From Bacillus thermozeamaize (GTDB taxonomy: Bacteria; Bacillota; Bacilli; ZCTH02-B2), in assembly GCA_002159075.1 (NCBI GenBank), contig LZRT01000062.1:38786-102785 (forward strand): a stretch of 64,000 nt of DNA, written 5' to 3'. Shown here one piece after another: positions 26,036 through 35,559 of this stretch. Positions within the stretch are counted from its first letter, which is position 1. Each line of letters opens with the position of its first letter. The notes beneath the pieces are model-generated. The model saw nothing but the letters and a program-made list of their open reading frames with translations. It did not search any database and had not been told where the DNA came from. The position numbers and the translations under genes are program-made.

Positions 26036-26794
26036 GTGGAGCAAGAACAGTGGCTACAACTATGGGGGCGCTGGAAAGAGACGAATGACCCTAAGGTACG
26101 GGAAGAACTCGTGAAAGCATGTGCTCCATTGGTGCAACGTCAAGTCAGAGCCTTTTTTACCACGCCGGTGCTGGATGAGGAAGACTTGTTCAGCATCGGC
26201 ATGATCGGGGTATGGGACGCGTTGGAAAAATATGATCCTGCGCGCGGGGTGCGTTTTGAGACCTTTGCAACCTGGCGGATTCGCGGCGCCATTTTGGATG
26301 AGTTACGGAAGCTGGACTGGCTGCCGCGGGGAAAACGCGAGCGAACCCGGCAGTTGACACAGGCATATGAAGAGCTGGAGCAGGCGAAGATGCGCCACGT
26401 GAGGGACGAAGAGGTGGCCGAATACCTCGGGATTCAGCTGGAGGAATTGCACCGGCAACTGCTCCGGAGCCAACAGTCCCAGTGGCAGTCACTGGAAGCT
26501 GCAGAAGAGGAATTTTCGATGCTGGAAAGGCTGAAGGACGAAAACCTGCCTGAGCTGTCGCAGCTCGTCCACCAACAGGAGGTGCAAGAACTTCTGGCCC
26601 AATGCATCCAGCGGCTTCCGGAAAAGGAGCGCCTCGTGCTGACCTTGTATTATTATGAGGAGTTAACCCCTCAGGAGATTGCCCGCGTGATGAATCTGTC
26701 GGCCGCCAGAATTTCGCAGCTTCATAAGAAGGCGATCTTCCGCCTGCGGGGGATGTTGGGGAAGAAAAAGTCGTATATTTACGGGCATGGGTAA
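26036..26794 (+). CDS. sigD: RNA polymerase sigma factor SigD (FliA family)
   Basis: Sigma-28 for late flagellar, autolysin and chemoreceptor genes. The 252-residue protein has region 2 (DALEKYDPARGVRFETFATW, RIRGAILDELRKLDWLPRGK) and a region 4 helix-turn-helix (TPQEIARVMNLSAARISQLH). GTG 26036 is favoured by the GGGGTGAG just upstream; GTG 26027 is an in-frame alternative. Being near the end of a 26-kb operon, its level probably depends on how far transcription proceeds, as known in B. subtilis. Confidence 0.95.
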   Translation: MEQEQWLQLWGRWKETNDPKVREELVKACAPLVQRQVRAFFTTPVLDEEDLFSIGMIGVWDALEKYDPARGVRFETFATWRIRGAILDELRKLDWLPRGKRERTRQLTQAYEELEQAKMRHVRDEEVAEYLGIQLEELHRQLLRSQQSQWQSLEAAEEEFSMLERLKDENLPELSQLVHQQEVQELLAQCIQRLPEKERLVLTLYYYEELTPQEIARVMNLSAARISQLHKKAIFRLRGMLGKKKSYIYGHG

Positions 26795-26843
26795 ACGGAT
26801 TGCAGGAAGAGTGTAGGAAGAGAGCCGATGGAAGAGGTGGGAC

Positions 26844-27290
26844 ATGATGGAACAATTGACGCTGATTTTCTCTTTACTGGCCCTCCTCATCAGTGTGGCA
26901 GCCTATTTTAGGGTCCAAAAGGAATTCAAGGTCCATGAGCAGAAAGTGGCGGCTTCGTTGGAAACGGTGCTGGATGAGCTGGAAGCTGAAAACAGGCGGT
27001 TCATCCAGGCGCTTCAAAACCTTCATCAGGAGACCCTTCGGCAGCAGGAAGAAACGCAAGATGCCCCCCCTCCCTCCCATCTGAGCCAATACCAGGAAAC
27101 GGCTGGACAACAAGAAACGATAACAGAACAGGGCACGGCCTCCACATTTCAGCATTTGCTGAAAGAGGTACTGGCGATGAAACAGCAAGGCAAAAGTGAC
27201 GCGGAAATTGCCCGGCAAATGAACCGCGGTGTCGGCGAAATCCAATTCATCTTGCAGTCGGCAGCCTATCAGCAGAGAAAGCGAACGTGA
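26844..27290 (+). CDS. swrB: SwrB/YlxL-like membrane-anchored coiled-coil protein
   Basis: The 148-residue protein has one N-terminal membrane helix (about residues 4-22), a coiled coil (about 28-72), a Gln/Thr-rich linker, and a C-terminal helical motif (VLAMKQQGKSDAEIARQMNR) resembling the DUF6115-type domain. In B. subtilis SwrB sits in this place after sigD and promotes basal-body maturation. The architecture and position match; sequence similarity cannot be scored here. It is the last gene of the fla/che operon. Confidence 0.7.
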   Translation: MMEQLTLIFSLLALLISVAAYFRVQKEFKVHEQKVAASLETVLDELEAENRRFIQALQNLHQETLRQQEETQDAPPPSHLSQYQETAGQQETITEQGTASTFQHLLKEVLAMKQQGKSDAEIARQMNRGVGEIQFILQSAAYQQRKRT

Positions 27291-27327
27291 CATTTTTTTG
27301 ATACCTTTGCACGCGGCGGCATGATGA

Positions 27328-27356
27328 TTGCTTACAGCTTTCCTTTGTGCTATGAT
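27328..27356 (+). promoter_or_regulatory. Predicted sigma-A promoter of rpsB
   Basis: TTGCTT at 27328-27333 and TATGAT at 27351-27356 are spaced by 17 bases. The start of transcription would be near 27363, about 110 bases before rpsB, leaving room for the structured leader described next. Confidence 0.65.
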
Positions 27357-27360
27357 GAAG

Positions 27361-27426
27361 CGTGTGAAAAACACACGTAGCGGATTCTTCCAGTGGTGCT
27401 TTCTATTTATTAAAGTTCTGGAAGAA
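27361..27426 (+). promoter_or_regulatory. Structured 5' leader of rpsB (candidate S2 autoregulatory leader)
   Basis: Two perfect hairpins lie between the promoter and the gene: a 6-bp stem 27361-27366/27372-27377 with loop AAAAA, and a 9-bp stem 27385-27393/27418-27426 with a 24-base loop. No U-tract follows, so this is not a simple terminator. Ribosomal-protein leaders often bind their own product; that role here is inference. Confidence 0.4.
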
Positions 27427-27470
27427 GAGGAAGCTGCGGAGGAGACAACCATGTTTGAGGGAGGAACAAG

Positions 27471-28175
27471 ATGTCGATCATTTCAATGAAACAATTGTTG
27501 GAGGCAGGTGTCCATTTCGGTCACCAAACGCGCCGTTGGAACCCAAAAATGGCAAAGTACATTTTTGCGGAACGGAACGGCATTTACATCATTGACCTGC
27601 AGAAAACGGTCAAGATGCTGGAAGAAGCTTACCAGTTTGTCCGCAGCCTGGTTGCCGACGGTGGGAAGATCCTTTTTGTCGGAACGAAAAAGCAGGCGCA
27701 GGATTCGATTCGGGATGAGGCCGAGCGTTGCGGGATGTATTACATCAATCACCGCTGGCTTGGCGGGACCCTGACCAACTTTGCCACCATTAAAAAGCGG
27801 ATTGAGAGGCTGCACCAGTTGGAGGAAATGGAGACGGACGGCACGTTTGACGTATTGCCGAAAAAGGAAGTCATCCTGCTTCGCAAGGAAAAGGAACGCC
27901 TGACCAAGTTTTTGGGTGGCATCAAGGAGATGAAGCAACTTCCGGATGCCGTTTACATTGTCGACCCGAGAAAAGAACGGATTGCCATTGCAGAGGCGAG
28001 GAAACTGGAAATCCCAATCATTGCCATTGTGGATACCAACTGCGATCCGGATGAAGTGGATTACGTCATTCCGGGGAACGATGACGCCATTCGGGCTGTC
28101 AAGCTGATCACATCCAAGATGGCGGATGCTGTGCTCGAAGGAAAGCACGGAGAGGAAACCACCACTGCATCTTGA
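27471..28175 (+). CDS. rpsB: 30S ribosomal protein S2
   Basis: Small-subunit protein of the ribosome. The 234-residue sequence shows S2 signatures at the N terminus ([20 protein letters not shown], then [19 protein letters not shown]) and the later [20 protein letters not shown] and [23 protein letters not shown] 27471 follows GAGGGAGGAACAAG. Length agrees with the family. tsf follows after an intergenic terminator, as in most Bacillales. Confidence 0.98.
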   Translation: MSIISMKQLLEAGVHFGHQTRRWNPKMAKYIFAERNGIYIIDLQKTVKMLEEAYQFVRSLVADGGKILFVGTKKQAQDSIRDEAERCGMYYINHRWLGGTLTNFATIKKRIERLHQLEEMETDGTFDVLPKKEVILLRKEKERLTKFLGGIKEMKQLPDAVYIVDPRKERIAIAEARKLEIPIIAIVDTNCDPDEVDYVIPGNDDAIRAVKLITSKMADAVLEGKHGEETTTAS

Positions 28176-28231
28176 ACACACCAAAAGCGTGAGCGTGTGA
28201 GAAAGCGATGCAGCAAGCCATGTAAAAAAAG

Positions 28232-28272
28232 GGTGGCACAGGATGGGGACGGCCATTCTTTGCCACCTTTTT
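28232..28272 (+). terminator. Intrinsic terminator between rpsB and tsf
   Basis: A perfect 7-bp stem, 28232-28238 with 28261-28267, is preceded by an A-run and followed by TTTTT. The loop is 22 bases. It probably reduces read-through from rpsB into tsf. Its 3' arm also contains the -35 box of the predicted tsf promoter. Confidence 0.7.
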
Positions 28273-28287
28273 GATGTTGCATATACT
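28260..28287 (+). promoter_or_regulatory. Predicted sigma-A promoter of tsf
   Basis: TTGCCA at 28260-28265 and TATACT at 28282-28287, 16 bases apart, each match 5 of 6 consensus positions. The -35 box lies within the 3' arm of the rpsB terminator, so termination of one unit and initiation of the next share sequence. The resulting leader would be only about 20 bases. Confidence 0.65.
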
Positions 28288-28312
28288 ATGTGAGAAGGGG
28301 CGTGTCAATCCG

Positions 28313-28966
28313 ATGCAGATCACGGCAGGAATGGTGAAAGAGCTGCGCGAGAAGACGGGTGCCGGGATGATGGATTGCAAAAAGGCACTGACCGAAGCAG
28401 GCGGAGACATGGAGCGGGCAGTTGAAATCCTGCGTGAAAAAGGTTTGGCGGCAGCGGCCAAAAAAGCCGGCCGCATTGCGACAGAGGGCCTTGTCGAATC
28501 CTACATACACGCCGGAGGGCGGATTGGCGTCCTGGTCGAGGTGAACTGCGAGACCGATTTCGTCGCCAAAACAGAAGAGTTTAAAAGCTTTGTAAAAGAT
28601 ATTGCGATGCAAATCGCTGCTGCCAAACCTTCCTACATCCGCAAGGATGAGGTGCCTGCCGAGGAAGTGGAAAAAGAACGGAGCATTTTGCGGGCGCAAG
28701 CATTAAATGAAGGAAAGCCTGAACATATCGTGGAAAAGATGGTGGAAGGACGGCTGGAAAAATACTTTAAAGAGATCTGCCTGCTGGAGCAGCCGTTCAT
28801 CAAAGATCCGGACAAGTCGATTGATCAGTTGTTAAAGGAAACCATCGCCAAAATCGGAGAGAACATTTCGATTCGCCGCTTTGCCCGTTTTGAGTTGGGA
28901 GAGGGCCTGGAGAAAAAACAGGAAAATTTTGCTGAAGAAGTGATGGCCCAGATCAAATCAAACTGA
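28313..28966 (+). CDS. tsf: Translation elongation factor Ts (short type)
   Basis: Guanine nucleotide exchange factor for EF-Tu. The 217-residue protein has the N-terminal EF-Ts signature ([20 protein letters not shown]) and the [20 protein letters not shown] segment that contacts EF-Tu. It is much shorter than B. subtilis EF-Ts (293) and closer to compact forms such as that of Thermus (196). ATG 28313 is chosen by alignment; GAGAAGGGG lies 12 bases upstream. Confidence 0.96.
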   Translation: MQITAGMVKELREKTGAGMMDCKKALTEAGGDMERAVEILREKGLAAAAKKAGRIATEGLVESYIHAGGRIGVLVEVNCETDFVAKTEEFKSFVKDIAMQIAAAKPSYIRKDEVPAEEVEKERSILRAQALNEGKPEHIVEKMVEGRLEKYFKEICLLEQPFIKDPDKSIDQLLKETIAKIGENISIRRFARFELGEGLEKKQENFAEEVMAQIKSN

Positions 28967-29000
28967 TTCGATGATGATTTTTTAATGATGATGCCGATGA

Positions 29001-29833
<833 letters not shown>

Positions 29834-29834
<1 letters not shown>

Positions 29835-30379
29835 TGTCATTGCCGATTAAAGAGAAAATGGAGAAGACGATCGAAACGTTAAAAAGAGAATTGATCAGTG
29901 TTCGGGCGGGCCGGGCGACCCCGGCGTTGCTGGATCGGGTGAGTGTCGATTATTATGGCACGCCTACGCCGGTGAACCAGCTCGCCAACATCACAGTGCC
30001 AGAACCGCGTCTGTTGGTGATTCAACCCTGGGATAAGGGGATCATCCAGGAGATTGAAAAAGCGATTCAAAAGTCCGATCTTGGATTGAACCCGATGAAC
30101 GACGGTTCTGTGATTCGGATTGTCATTCCCCCGATGACAGAGGAACGACGGCTCGAGCTGGTGAAACTGGTTCGCAAAATGGGCGAGGACGCCAAGGTTG
30201 CCATCCGGAATCTGCGGCGTGATGCCAACGATGAGATCAGAAAGCAGGAAAAGGCCGGCGAACTGTCGACCGATGAATCTCGCCGCAAGCAGGATGAAGT
30301 GCAGAAGCTCACGGATCAGTACATTCAAGAAGTGGATAAATTAGTGCGCGACAAGGAACAGGAGATTATGGAGGTATAA
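29834..30379 (+). CDS. frr: Ribosome recycling factor
   Basis: Splits post-termination ribosomes together with EF-G. The 181-residue protein shows RRF signatures ([58 protein letters not shown]). ATG 29834 overlaps the pyrH stop (TGATG) and is preceded by GGGGGAG. Length is normal (B. subtilis 185). Confidence 0.97.
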
Positions 30380-30444
30380 AGGCCTGCTTCCGGGGCGTAT
30401 GGATATAGAACAGGGATATTGAAACGGTAAATGGGGGACAGGCA

Positions 30445-31185
30445 ATGGGACACCCGCCGAAGATGGAGTTTTCCGTCATTCCGCAGCACGTTGCGATCAT
30501 CATGGATGGGAACGGACGCTGGGCAAAAAAAAGAGGCCTTCCCCGTGTGGCTGGACACCGTGCCGGGATGCAAAGGGTCAAAGAGATCACCAAAGCCTGC
30601 GATGAACTCGGAATCGGTTATCTGACATTATATGCATTCTCTACGGAAAACTGGAAACGCCCGCAAGAAGAAGTCAATTTTCTGATGCGATTGCCCGAGG
30701 AATTCTTGCGCCGGGAACTGGGGGAACTGGTGAAAAAGAATGTCAGGTTGCAATTGTTGGGTGATGAGCGGGCGCTTCCCGAACACACCCGCAGGGCCAT
30801 TCAGGAAGGAATTGACGCCACCCGGGACAATACCGGTCTTGTGCTGAGTTTTGCGTTGAATTACGGTGGGCGCGCCGAATTGCTGCAGGCAGTGTTCCAG
30901 ATGATGCAAGAGGTGAAGGCGGGAACCTTTGATGCCTCAACGTTGACGGAGGAAGACATTCGCTGCCGATTGTACACGGCCCTTTTGCCAGATCCAGATT
31001 TGCTCATTCGAACCAGCGGTGAATTACGGATCAGCAACTTTTTGTTATGGCAGATAGCCTACACGGAATTGTATTTTACGGAGGTATGTTGGCCGGATTT
31101 TACCAAAGAACACCTGCTTGAAGCGATCGCGTCCTACCAGAGTCGCGTTCGGCGGTATGGGATGGTCAGAGAGAATGAGGTGTGA
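30445..31185 (+). CDS. uppS: Isoprenyl transferase, undecaprenyl diphosphate synthase
   Basis: Makes undecaprenyl diphosphate, the lipid carrier for wall polymers, from farnesyl diphosphate and isopentenyl diphosphate. The 246-residue protein has the catalytic MDGNGRWAKKRG near residues 20-31, TLYAFSTENWKRP, and the C-terminal LLIRTSGELRISNFLLWQ substrate-binding motif. Gene order frr-uppS-cdsA-dxr matches B. subtilis and links isoprenoid and lipid precursor steps. Confidence 0.97.
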   Translation: MGHPPKMEFSVIPQHVAIIMDGNGRWAKKRGLPRVAGHRAGMQRVKEITKACDELGIGYLTLYAFSTENWKRPQEEVNFLMRLPEEFLRRELGELVKKNVRLQLLGDERALPEHTRRAIQEGIDATRDNTGLVLSFALNYGGRAELLQAVFQMMQEVKAGTFDASTLTEEDIRCRLYTALLPDPDLLIRTSGELRISNFLLWQIAYTELYFTEVCWPDFTKEHLLEAIASYQSRVRRYGMVRENEV

Positions 31186-31188
31186 GGT

Positions 31189-31962
31189 TTGAGAAAGCGA
31201 ATTTGGACAGGGCTGATCGGCGGCACAGCGTTATTGGCTTTCCTGTATCTGGGCGGGATTTGGTATGCCGTTGTGATCTTCGGCCTGGCGGTTTTTGCGT
31301 ATGATGAATGGAACCGCTTGCGCCGCATCCCCCGCCTGGGTGGCCTGTACTTGATCGGAGCCTTTTTTTTGTTTCTTTTCTTCATTTGGGCTAGCGGACT
31401 TCTACATTACCATCCGGTTTTTCTGAGCCTGCTCGTTTTGCTCTTCATGTCGCTGCCCGTATTCACAAAAAACCGGACGGATGTGACGGACATTGCCCAT
31501 GTCCTGCTTGGCCTTTTCTATATCGGCTTGGGATTTTCGGCGATGCTGGCCACACGTCTCCTGGAGAGCGGCCTGACCTTGAGCCTGTTGCTTTTACTGG
31601 GAACCTGGGCGAACGACACCATGGCTTATTTGATAGGCAAGCGCTGGGGAAAGAACAAGTTATGGCCGTCCATCAGTCCGAATAAAACAGTGGAGGGCTC
31701 GCTGGCCGGTGTGATTGCCTCACTGTTGGTCAGCCTGCTTTTTTCTCCCTTTGTGCCGATATCCACGCTGGAGCTGCTTGTGGTGGGTCTGTTGATCGGC
31801 GTGGCAGGGCAGTTCGGCGATTTAATGGAATCTGCCACGAAACGTTCCTTTCAGGTAAAGGATACGGGATGGATCCTTCCTGGGCATGGGGGCGTGCTGG
31901 ATCGTTTTGACAGTTTGCTGGTTGTTTTTCCGCTCGTCTACTACATTCTTTGGTACAGTTAG
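31189..31962 (+). CDS. cdsA: Phosphatidate cytidylyltransferase
   Basis: Converts phosphatidic acid and CTP to CDP-diacylglycerol. The 257-residue membrane protein has several hydrophobic segments and the CDS family signature toward the C terminus (SISPNKTVEGSLAG; GDLMESATKRSFQVKDTG; PGHGGVLDRFDSLL). The start is TTG 31189, three bases after the uppS stop with GAGGTGTGAGG upstream. Confidence 0.95.
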   Translation: MRKRIWTGLIGGTALLAFLYLGGIWYAVVIFGLAVFAYDEWNRLRRIPRLGGLYLIGAFFLFLFFIWASGLLHYHPVFLSLLVLLFMSLPVFTKNRTDVTDIAHVLLGLFYIGLGFSAMLATRLLESGLTLSLLLLLGTWANDTMAYLIGKRWGKNKLWPSISPNKTVEGSLAGVIASLLVSLLFSPFVPISTLELLVVGLLIGVAGQFGDLMESATKRSFQVKDTGWILPGHGGVLDRFDSLLVVFPLVYYILWYS

Positions 31963-31996
31963 ATGCGCTTCATTTTTGTAACGGAGGATACTTGGG

Positions 31997-33157
31997 ATGA
32001 AAAATGTGGCGATTTTGGGATCGACCGGATCGATCGGGCGCCAAACGCTGGAAGTGATTGCCCACTATCCAGATCGGTTTCGCGTTGTGGCATTAGCCGC
32101 CGGCCGCCAGGTGGATCAATTGGTGGCTCAGGCCCGCCAGTTTCAGCCGCGGTTGGTTTCTGTGGCGACGCGTGAGTTGGCGGAGGAGGTACGCCTCCGG
32201 TTGCCGTCACACATTCGCGTCTGTTATGGAGAAGAGGGGTTATTGGAAGTGGCAACTCATCCTGAGTGCCATTTTTTATTAAGCGGGATTCTGGGCAGCA
32301 TAGGACTCAAGCCGACTTTGGCGGCCATACAGGCGGGCATTCCGATCGGCCTGGCCAACAAAGAAACCTTGGTGAGTGCAGGTCACCTGGTGATGCGGGA
32401 GGCGAAAAAGCGGGGCGTTCCCATCCTGCCGGTGGACAGTGAACATTCGGCGATTTTCCAAGCGCTGCAGGGGCAGTCCAGGGAAGGAGTGCGTCAGCTG
32501 ATTTTGACCGCATCGGGCGGGTCACTTCGCCATCTGACCCGGCAAGAATTGCGCACGGTGACGATCCGGGAGGTGTTGCAACACCCCAATTGGTCCATGG
32601 GGGCGAAGATTACGGTAGATTCGGCGACCATGATGAACAAGGGGCTGGAAGTGATTGAGGCTCACTGGTTGTTCGGGGTGCCATTTGATAAAATAAAGGT
32701 GTTGATTCACCCGGAAAGCGTCATCCATTCGATGGTGGAGTTTGTCGATGGGGCCATTTTGGCGCAGCTCGGCCTGCCGGACATGCGCACGCCGATTCAG
32801 TACGCCTTGAGCTATCCGGAACGGCTTCCCCATATCCAGGCCGAATATCTCTCCTTGGATCATTTGAGGGCCCTGCATCTGGAGAAGGTGGATGAAGCTC
32901 GTTATCCGGCCCTTTCGATCGCCTATCGGGCTGGGCGAGCCGGCGGATTGTATCCGACCGTCATGAACGCAGCCAATGAAGAAGCGGTGCACGCTTTTCT
33001 GGAAGGGAGACTGCCCTTTGATCGCATCGAACAAGTGGTTGAACATGTCCTGAATCGGTGCCAGGGAGGGAAGGATCCTTCGCTGGAAGAAGTGCTGGAG
33101 GCTGACAGCTGGGCTAGACGGGCAGCCAGAGAGCAGATCACGGCGTTGACCCATTAA
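31997..33157 (+). CDS. dxr: 1-deoxy-D-xylulose 5-phosphate reductoisomerase
   Basis: Second step of the MEP isoprenoid pathway, forming MEP with NADPH. The 386-residue protein has the NADPH-binding ILGSTGSIGRQT at the N terminus, metal-binding DSEHSAIFQ near 148-156, and the active-site stretch HPNWSMGAKITVDSATMMNK. With ispG two genes downstream, this cluster supplies isoprenoids used by uppS. Confidence 0.98.
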   Translation: MKNVAILGSTGSIGRQTLEVIAHYPDRFRVVALAAGRQVDQLVAQARQFQPRLVSVATRELAEEVRLRLPSHIRVCYGEEGLLEVATHPECHFLLSGILGSIGLKPTLAAIQAGIPIGLANKETLVSAGHLVMREAKKRGVPILPVDSEHSAIFQALQGQSREGVRQLILTASGGSLRHLTRQELRTVTIREVLQHPNWSMGAKITVDSATMMNKGLEVIEAHWLFGVPFDKIKVLIHPESVIHSMVEFVDGAILAQLGLPDMRTPIQYALSYPERLPHIQAEYLSLDHLRALHLEKVDEARYPALSIAYRAGRAGGLYPTVMNAANEEAVHAFLEGRLPFDRIEQVVEHVLNRCQGGKDPSLEEVLEADSWARRAAREQITALTH

Positions 33158-33177
33158 GTCTTTTATATGGAAAGGAT

Positions 33178-34428
33178 GTGCGGCAAACTTTGCAAACGGC
33201 CATAACCATTGTCCTGGTTCTCTCAGTCCTGATCTTTTTTCACGAATTGGGCCACCTGTTGATGGCAAAACGGGCAGGCATCTTATGTCGCGAATTTGCC
33301 ATCGGGTTTGGACCCAAGCTGTTTTCGTTTAAAATCGGGGAGACCAGGTACTCCATTCGCCTGTTTCCGCTCGGCGGGTATGTGCGGATGGCCGGAGAGG
33401 ACCCTGAAGTGATTGAGATCCAGCGTGGCCAACGAATCGGCTTGCAGTTAAACGACAATCAGGCAGTAACCCGGCTCTTCGTGAACCCTCCCGATTCCCA
33501 GCCGTCGCTTGTGGGGACTGTCCGGGAAATTGACCTGGAAAAAGAACTTTTTGTGGTCGTGGAGGATGATGAACGGCAGGAGTTGCGTTTTCCAGTTGAG
33601 CCCCGCGCTGTCATCCATCATGGTCATGAAGAGGTGCAAATTGCGCCGATCGATCGGCAATTCACAGGAAAGACGATTGGACAGCGGTTTTTGACCATCT
33701 TTGCCGGGCCGGCGATGAACTTTTTGTTGGCGATTTTCTTTTTTATTCTTGCTGCATGGCTTTATGGTGTGCCCTCCGATGAGCCGGTGGTCGGGGGGAT
33801 CGAGCCGGGAACGCCCGCTGAAGTTTACGGCTTGAAAGAAGGAGATCGGATTGTCGCGATTGACGGCGAGCCGGTTTCCGACTGGGAGGCTTTGGTGAAC
33901 AAGGTTTCTTCCTCGCCGGGCATGCCGCTGCGCTTGACGATTGAACGCCAGGGATCTCCGCTGACGCTTGATGTTACCCCTGCGCAAGACAATGGCCGCG
34001 GAAAGCTGGGCATTTACCCTACCACGGAACGGACGCCTGACAAGGTGATCCCTTATGGCTTTGCCCAGTCCTGGTTTTTCACCAAGGCCACCTTTCAAGG
34101 ATTTGGCATGTTGATCACTGGGGCCGCATCCTTCAACGACTTGGCCGGTCCAGTCGGGATTTTCAAGATGACAGGAGACATGGCAGCCCAGGGGCTGGGC
34201 ACGTTGCTCATTTGGACCGGATTGCTGAGCATCAACTTGGCTGTATTCAATATCTTGCCGATTCCTGCTTTGGATGGCGGACGGCTGATTTTCCTCGCCA
34301 TTGAGGCCCTGCGCGGGAAACCCATCGACCCGCACAAGGAGAGCATGGTGCACCTGATCGGATTTGCCCTGTTAATGTTGTTGATGATTGCGGTCACTTA
34401 CAATGATGTGATGAGATTTTTCGGTTAA
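33178..34428 (+). CDS. rseP: Site-2 zinc metalloprotease RseP (RasP)
   Basis: Intramembrane protease that cleaves anti-sigma factors and signal-peptide remnants. The 416-residue protein has the zinc motif HELGH at residues 22-26, a PDZ domain near 200-280 (YGLKEGDRIVAIDGEPVSDW), and the second metal motif ALDGGRL near 360. The start is GTG 33178; spacing to AAAGGA is short, and TTG 33190 is an alternative. B. subtilis RasP is about 420 residues. Confidence 0.95.
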   Translation: MRQTLQTAITIVLVLSVLIFFHELGHLLMAKRAGILCREFAIGFGPKLFSFKIGETRYSIRLFPLGGYVRMAGEDPEVIEIQRGQRIGLQLNDNQAVTRLFVNPPDSQPSLVGTVREIDLEKELFVVVEDDERQELRFPVEPRAVIHHGHEEVQIAPIDRQFTGKTIGQRFLTIFAGPAMNFLLAIFFFILAAWLYGVPSDEPVVGGIEPGTPAEVYGLKEGDRIVAIDGEPVSDWEALVNKVSSSPGMPLRLTIERQGSPLTLDVTPAQDNGRGKLGIYPTTERTPDKVIPYGFAQSWFFTKATFQGFGMLITGAASFNDLAGPVGIFKMTGDMAAQGLGTLLIWTGLLSINLAVFNILPIPALDGGRLIFLAIEALRGKPIDPHKESMVHLIGFALLMLLMIAVTYNDVMRFFG

Positions 34429-34456
34429 GCAGTTTCCATGAAGTGGGGGATGGGGT

Positions 34457-35530
34457 GTGTATACGCGAGAGCAGACCAGGCCCGTCTATGTGGGCGGGGT
34501 CCGGATTGGCGGGCAAAACCAGGTGGTCATCCAGTCGATGACCACCACGGATACGCGGGACACGAAGGCCACGTTGGCGCAAATCGAGCGGCTGGCAGAA
34601 GCTGGCTGCCAGATCGTCCGCCTGTCGGTCCTCAATGAAGGACAGGCGGAAGCCTTGAAGGAGATCAAAAAGCATTCGCCGTTGCCCCTGGTGGCCGATA
34701 TCCATTTTGATTATCGCCTGGCCTTGAAGTCGCTGGAAAGCGGCGTGGACAAAATCCGGATCAATCCGGGGAATATCGGTTCCCGGGAACGGGTCAAGAT
34801 GGTGGTGGAGGCCTGCCGGGAGCGAGGCGTGCCCATTCGCATCGGTGTCAATTCAGGTTCGGTTGAGCGGCCGCTGCTTGAGAAATACGGGTATCCCACA
34901 GCAGAGGCAATGGTGGAGAGCGCCCTGAAACATGTCGAGATTTTGGAAGACCTGGACTTTACCGATATCGTCATATCCTTGAAATCCTCCAATGTGCGGA
35001 CCATGCTGGAAACCTATGAACAAATGGCGAAGCTCCGCCCTTATCCGTTGCATGTGGGGGTGACGGAAGCGGGAACCGCTTTTGCCGGCGGAATCAAGTC
35101 GGCCGTGGGGATTGGCGCCGTGCTGGCGAAGGGAATTGGCGATACGATCCGCGTCAGTCTCAGCGCAGATCCTGTGGAAGAGATCAAGGTGGCGAAAGAG
35201 ATCCTCAAAAGCCTCGAATTGAAGACCGATGAGCCGCAGGTCATCGCCTGTCCTTCGTGCGGGCGCTGCCGGATTGATCTGGTTGGATTGGCTACGCGTG
35301 TGGAAGAGGCTGTCAAGGGATTGAAGATCCCGTTGAAGATCGCAGTGATGGGGTGCGCCGTCAATGGTCCGGGAGAGGCTCGTGAAGCGGATGTAGGCGT
35401 AGCCGGCGGAGATGGGGAAGGCTTGATCTTTCGGGACGGGAAGATCGTGCGTAAAGTGAAGGAGTCAGAGCTGTTTGATGAACTGATGCAGGAAATCGAG
35501 GCGATTGTAGAATCCGGTGGAAAACAGTGA
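34457..35530 (+). CDS. ispG: 4-hydroxy-3-methylbut-2-enyl-diphosphate synthase
   Basis: Iron-sulfur enzyme of the MEP pathway that makes HMBPP. The 357-residue protein has the N-terminal TIM-barrel motif ([20 protein letters not shown]) and the C-terminal 4Fe-4S cysteines in CPSCGRC near residue 265 and [10 protein letters not shown] further on. The start is GTG 34457 after GTGGGGGATGGG. Length agrees with the short bacterial form. Confidence 0.97.
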   Translation: MYTREQTRPVYVGGVRIGGQNQVVIQSMTTTDTRDTKATLAQIERLAEAGCQIVRLSVLNEGQAEALKEIKKHSPLPLVADIHFDYRLALKSLESGVDKIRINPGNIGSRERVKMVVEACRERGVPIRIGVNSGSVERPLLEKYGYPTAEAMVESALKHVEILEDLDFTDIVISLKSSNVRTMLETYEQMAKLRPYPLHVGVTEAGTAFAGGIKSAVGIGAVLAKGIGDTIRVSLSADPVEEIKVAKEILKSLELKTDEPQVIACPSCGRCRIDLVGLATRVEEAVKGLKIPLKIAVMGCAVNGPGEAREADVGVAGGDGEGLIFRDGKIVRKVKESELFDELMQEIEAIVESGGKQ

Positions 35531-35559
35531 AAATCTAGAATGGTCGGAGGCGGAAAACG

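Noticed and set aside
35531..35559. T-box leader expected before proS
   Set aside because: Only 29 bases separate ispG and proS; there is no room for a T-box.
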